Below, in pieces: positions 62,636 through 64,000 of a stretch of 64,000 nt of DNA. The position numbers and the translations under genes were made by a program. The notes under the pieces are model-generated. The model was not told the DNA's origin and did no database searches. It was given only the letters and a program-made list of their open reading frames with translations. Position 1 is the first letter of the stretch, and each line of letters opens with the position of its first letter. This DNA is from Cyanophora paradoxa (Eukaryota; Glaucocystophyceae; Cyanophorales; Cyanophoraceae), in assembly GCA_004431415.1 (NCBI GenBank), contig QPMI01000066.1:310001-374000 (forward strand), read 5' to 3'.

Positions 62636-64000
62636 TCCTCCTCCTCATCCTCCTCCTCCCGCCGCCGCGCCGTCACCGCCGGCGCCGTCCTTGCTTCCGG
62701 CTCGGGCTCTACCCCCCTGCCGTGCCTCCCTCCCCCTCCCGCTCCCACGCCCCGCCCGTCTCCCCGGGTGGGGGGTACGGCTACGCCTCCTCCGCCTCCT
62801 CCCCCCGCCAGGTCGCCTCCCGCGCACCCCCCTCCTTCGGCCCCTCCCCCTCCCCTTCCCCCGCCCTTGAATACCGGGCGTCTGCCTATGGGCCCCCCTC
62901 CTCCGCCGCCGCCGCCAACGCCCGCAACCGCGGCGCCTCTCCCCCCCGTGCCGCTGCCGCCCCCGTACCCGTCTCGCCCTCCCAGCCCCGCCACTCTCTT
63001 CGCCACCGCTCCGTATCCTCCTCCTCCTCCGCCAAGTGAGCCCGTACCCCGCCGCCGCCTTTCGAGCTGGTTGGCTAAGCGGCGGCGCGCAGGGTGCTGC
63101 CGGCCCCGACCTCCCCCGGCCCCGGCCAGCCGCAGCGGAATCTCTGGGCCGGCGGGCCCGACCCGGCACCCCCCGCCATGCTCGCCTCGATCACGAACGC
63201 CCTGAAGCAGTACCCCGGCAACGACCGCTACTCGCGGCCGCCCCCGCCCCCCGGGGCCGAGTCGCTCGTCTCCTCCGCCCTCGCCGCGGCCCAGCGCCGC
63301 CAGCGGTACCCCCCTGCTCTCTCTCCTTTCTTCTCCCCTTTCAACGCGTACCCGCAGGGAGAGCGCGGGATCCGGCGCTCCCGTCATTCTTGACGCCCCG
63401 CCCCGCCGCCTGCCCTCCGTGCGCGCCCGCCCGCTTCTGCAGGCCGTGTCTCCGCTATTTCTTACGCGCGCCGCGCTCCGTAGGCTCTCTCGCGGGGTGG
63501 GGAGGGCCCCAGCGAGTGCGCTGCCCTGGCCCGCTCGCCCGCCGCCTCCGTGCACGCCAACGCGTTCTCGCAGGGGCCGCCCCCTCGAAGCCGTCCGCGA
63601 GTCGAAGGGCGCAACGACGACGACTACGACCGCGCAGGGGCAGCAGCAGCAGGGCACGTGGGCGGCCGGCCGCTCGCAGGACCCGTACCCCTCCCCCGGG
63701 GACACCATCCGCACGACGTCGGACATCGGTACCCTGGGGCGCTCCATGAGCCTGCCGGCTCAGCGGCACCCGCGCGAGGAGCCGGAGGAGGGGGGGGAGG
63801 AAGTGGAGGAGGAGCCGGGGATCGAGGGGCCGGAGGCCGCCGGCTGGACCGCCAAGGGTCCGTGTACCCGTGTACCCCCCGCGCCTCCTCCTCTTCGCTT
63901 CCCCGCTTGGCCTGAGGACGGACGGCGCAGGGAGCTCGGGGAACCGGCGGGAGTCGGATCTGCCCCCCGACGAGGTACCCGACGAGGAGGGGGTGGACTC
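60810..64000 (+). CDS. CFAP20DC: CFAP20 domain-containing protein (CFAP20DC/C3orf67-like), runs off the right edge
   Basis: Ciliary/axoneme-linked family with an N-terminal CFAP20 (DUF667) domain. From ATG 60810: MFDGEYQ | GGASVEVLASTGQNPLAAVA | GYIYDIDGAQQTKIQFPKEE | GLGLTQPWLVVQ | LFVPVGKTVSLEVG | IIDNERTKRRLFFSYASRET, VVAPLHARIPFQ | LLKRGL | WVNACFDVAGFVQDCFRG | AVDTLTVASTCRLRK. Later exons give DDFEVYGIRVPAEGP and GVQNVTQMICPEKVRQLELM. Block order and spacing follow CFAP20DC. After about 62230 the exons encode a long Pro/Ser/Gly-rich tail with a run of about 15 Gly, then Ser (about 62580-62655), basic Arg, and an acidic end (EEPEEGGEEVEEEPG ... SDLPPDEVPDEEGVD) at the window edge. Introns 61505-61557 and 61700-61761 need GC donors (CAG|GCGCGC, AAAG|GCGTGC). 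The tail's exon boundaries are tentative. Confidence 0.87.

Noticed and set aside
62570-62660. GGC/TCC repeats as a CRISPR-like or regulatory array
   Set aside because: Simple trinucleotide array encoding Gly and Ser runs inside an exon. There are no spacers, and CRISPR is not expected in nuclear DNA.
61018-63039. 673-aa plus-strand frame
   Set aside because: It reads through at least six introns of CFAP20DC and includes only short fragments of the true frame.

Overview
The window is nuclear DNA of a GC-rich, intron-dense eukaryote. Every recognisable protein has to be assembled from exons of about 20 to 300 bases separated by very short introns, mostly 50 to 150 nt, with strongly C-rich sense strands. 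Gene content points to a flagellated protist, probably an alga. It includes an RWP-RK transcription factor, a major vault protein, a soluble adenylyl cyclase, a CFAP20DC-type ciliary protein, a high-molecular-weight thioredoxin reductase with a C-terminal Cys pair, a rhomboid protease, an ABCG transporter, a GH13 glucan enzyme, a cap-1 methyltransferase and a CK1-type kinase. The GC content, many GC-AG introns and gene mix would fit a haptophyte-like lineage, but that is inference. No viral gene, CRISPR array, rRNA or convincing intact tRNA was seen.

Layout, left to right: a partial CK1-like kinase (-, 1-641) diverges from CMTR1 (+, 952 to about 4760). CMTR1 is followed by low-complexity coding exons (to 7663) that may be its C-terminus. 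After an intergenic stretch comes an RWP-RK factor (+, 10234-12304), which converges on MVP (-, 13481-17326). Next is a segmental duplication of an unrecognised EF-hand gene. Copy A (-, 17853-21716) looks like a pseudogene and copy B (-, 23495-28470) is the fuller copy; a small SAP-like gene (+, 21884-23020) lies between them. Thioredoxin reductase (+, 28791-31590) diverges from copy B. Then come an ABCG half-transporter (+, 33394-37362), an intergenic region with a hAT-type MITE (38748-39116), a soluble adenylyl cyclase spanning more than 11 kb (+, 40950-52526), the GH13 enzyme (-, 53587-57861), a divergent rhomboid (+, 58386-60427) and the start of CFAP20DC (+, 60810 to the window end).

The most unusual signal is in the introns. 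Seven of about 20 introns in the thioredoxin reductase gene, and at least one in CK1, CMTR1, MVP, GH13, rhomboid and CFAP20DC, must use a GC donor (typically AAG|GCGCGC) to keep the conserved protein in frame. A second recurrent intron signature is GTACCCC, as the 5' splice site and again just before the 3' splice site. It is abundant in some genes and nearly absent from others (RWP-RK, ABCG, adenylyl cyclase). I propose two intron populations, one possibly spread as introner-like units. No metabolic operon logic is expected or seen. The loosest functional theme is the flagellum and signalling: cAMP cyclase, CFAP20DC and perhaps the EF-hand protein.

Exon boundaries were inferred by eye from frame continuity and remembered family motifs. 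Gene ends are reliable where a terminal motif is visible, but internal boundaries are approximate.
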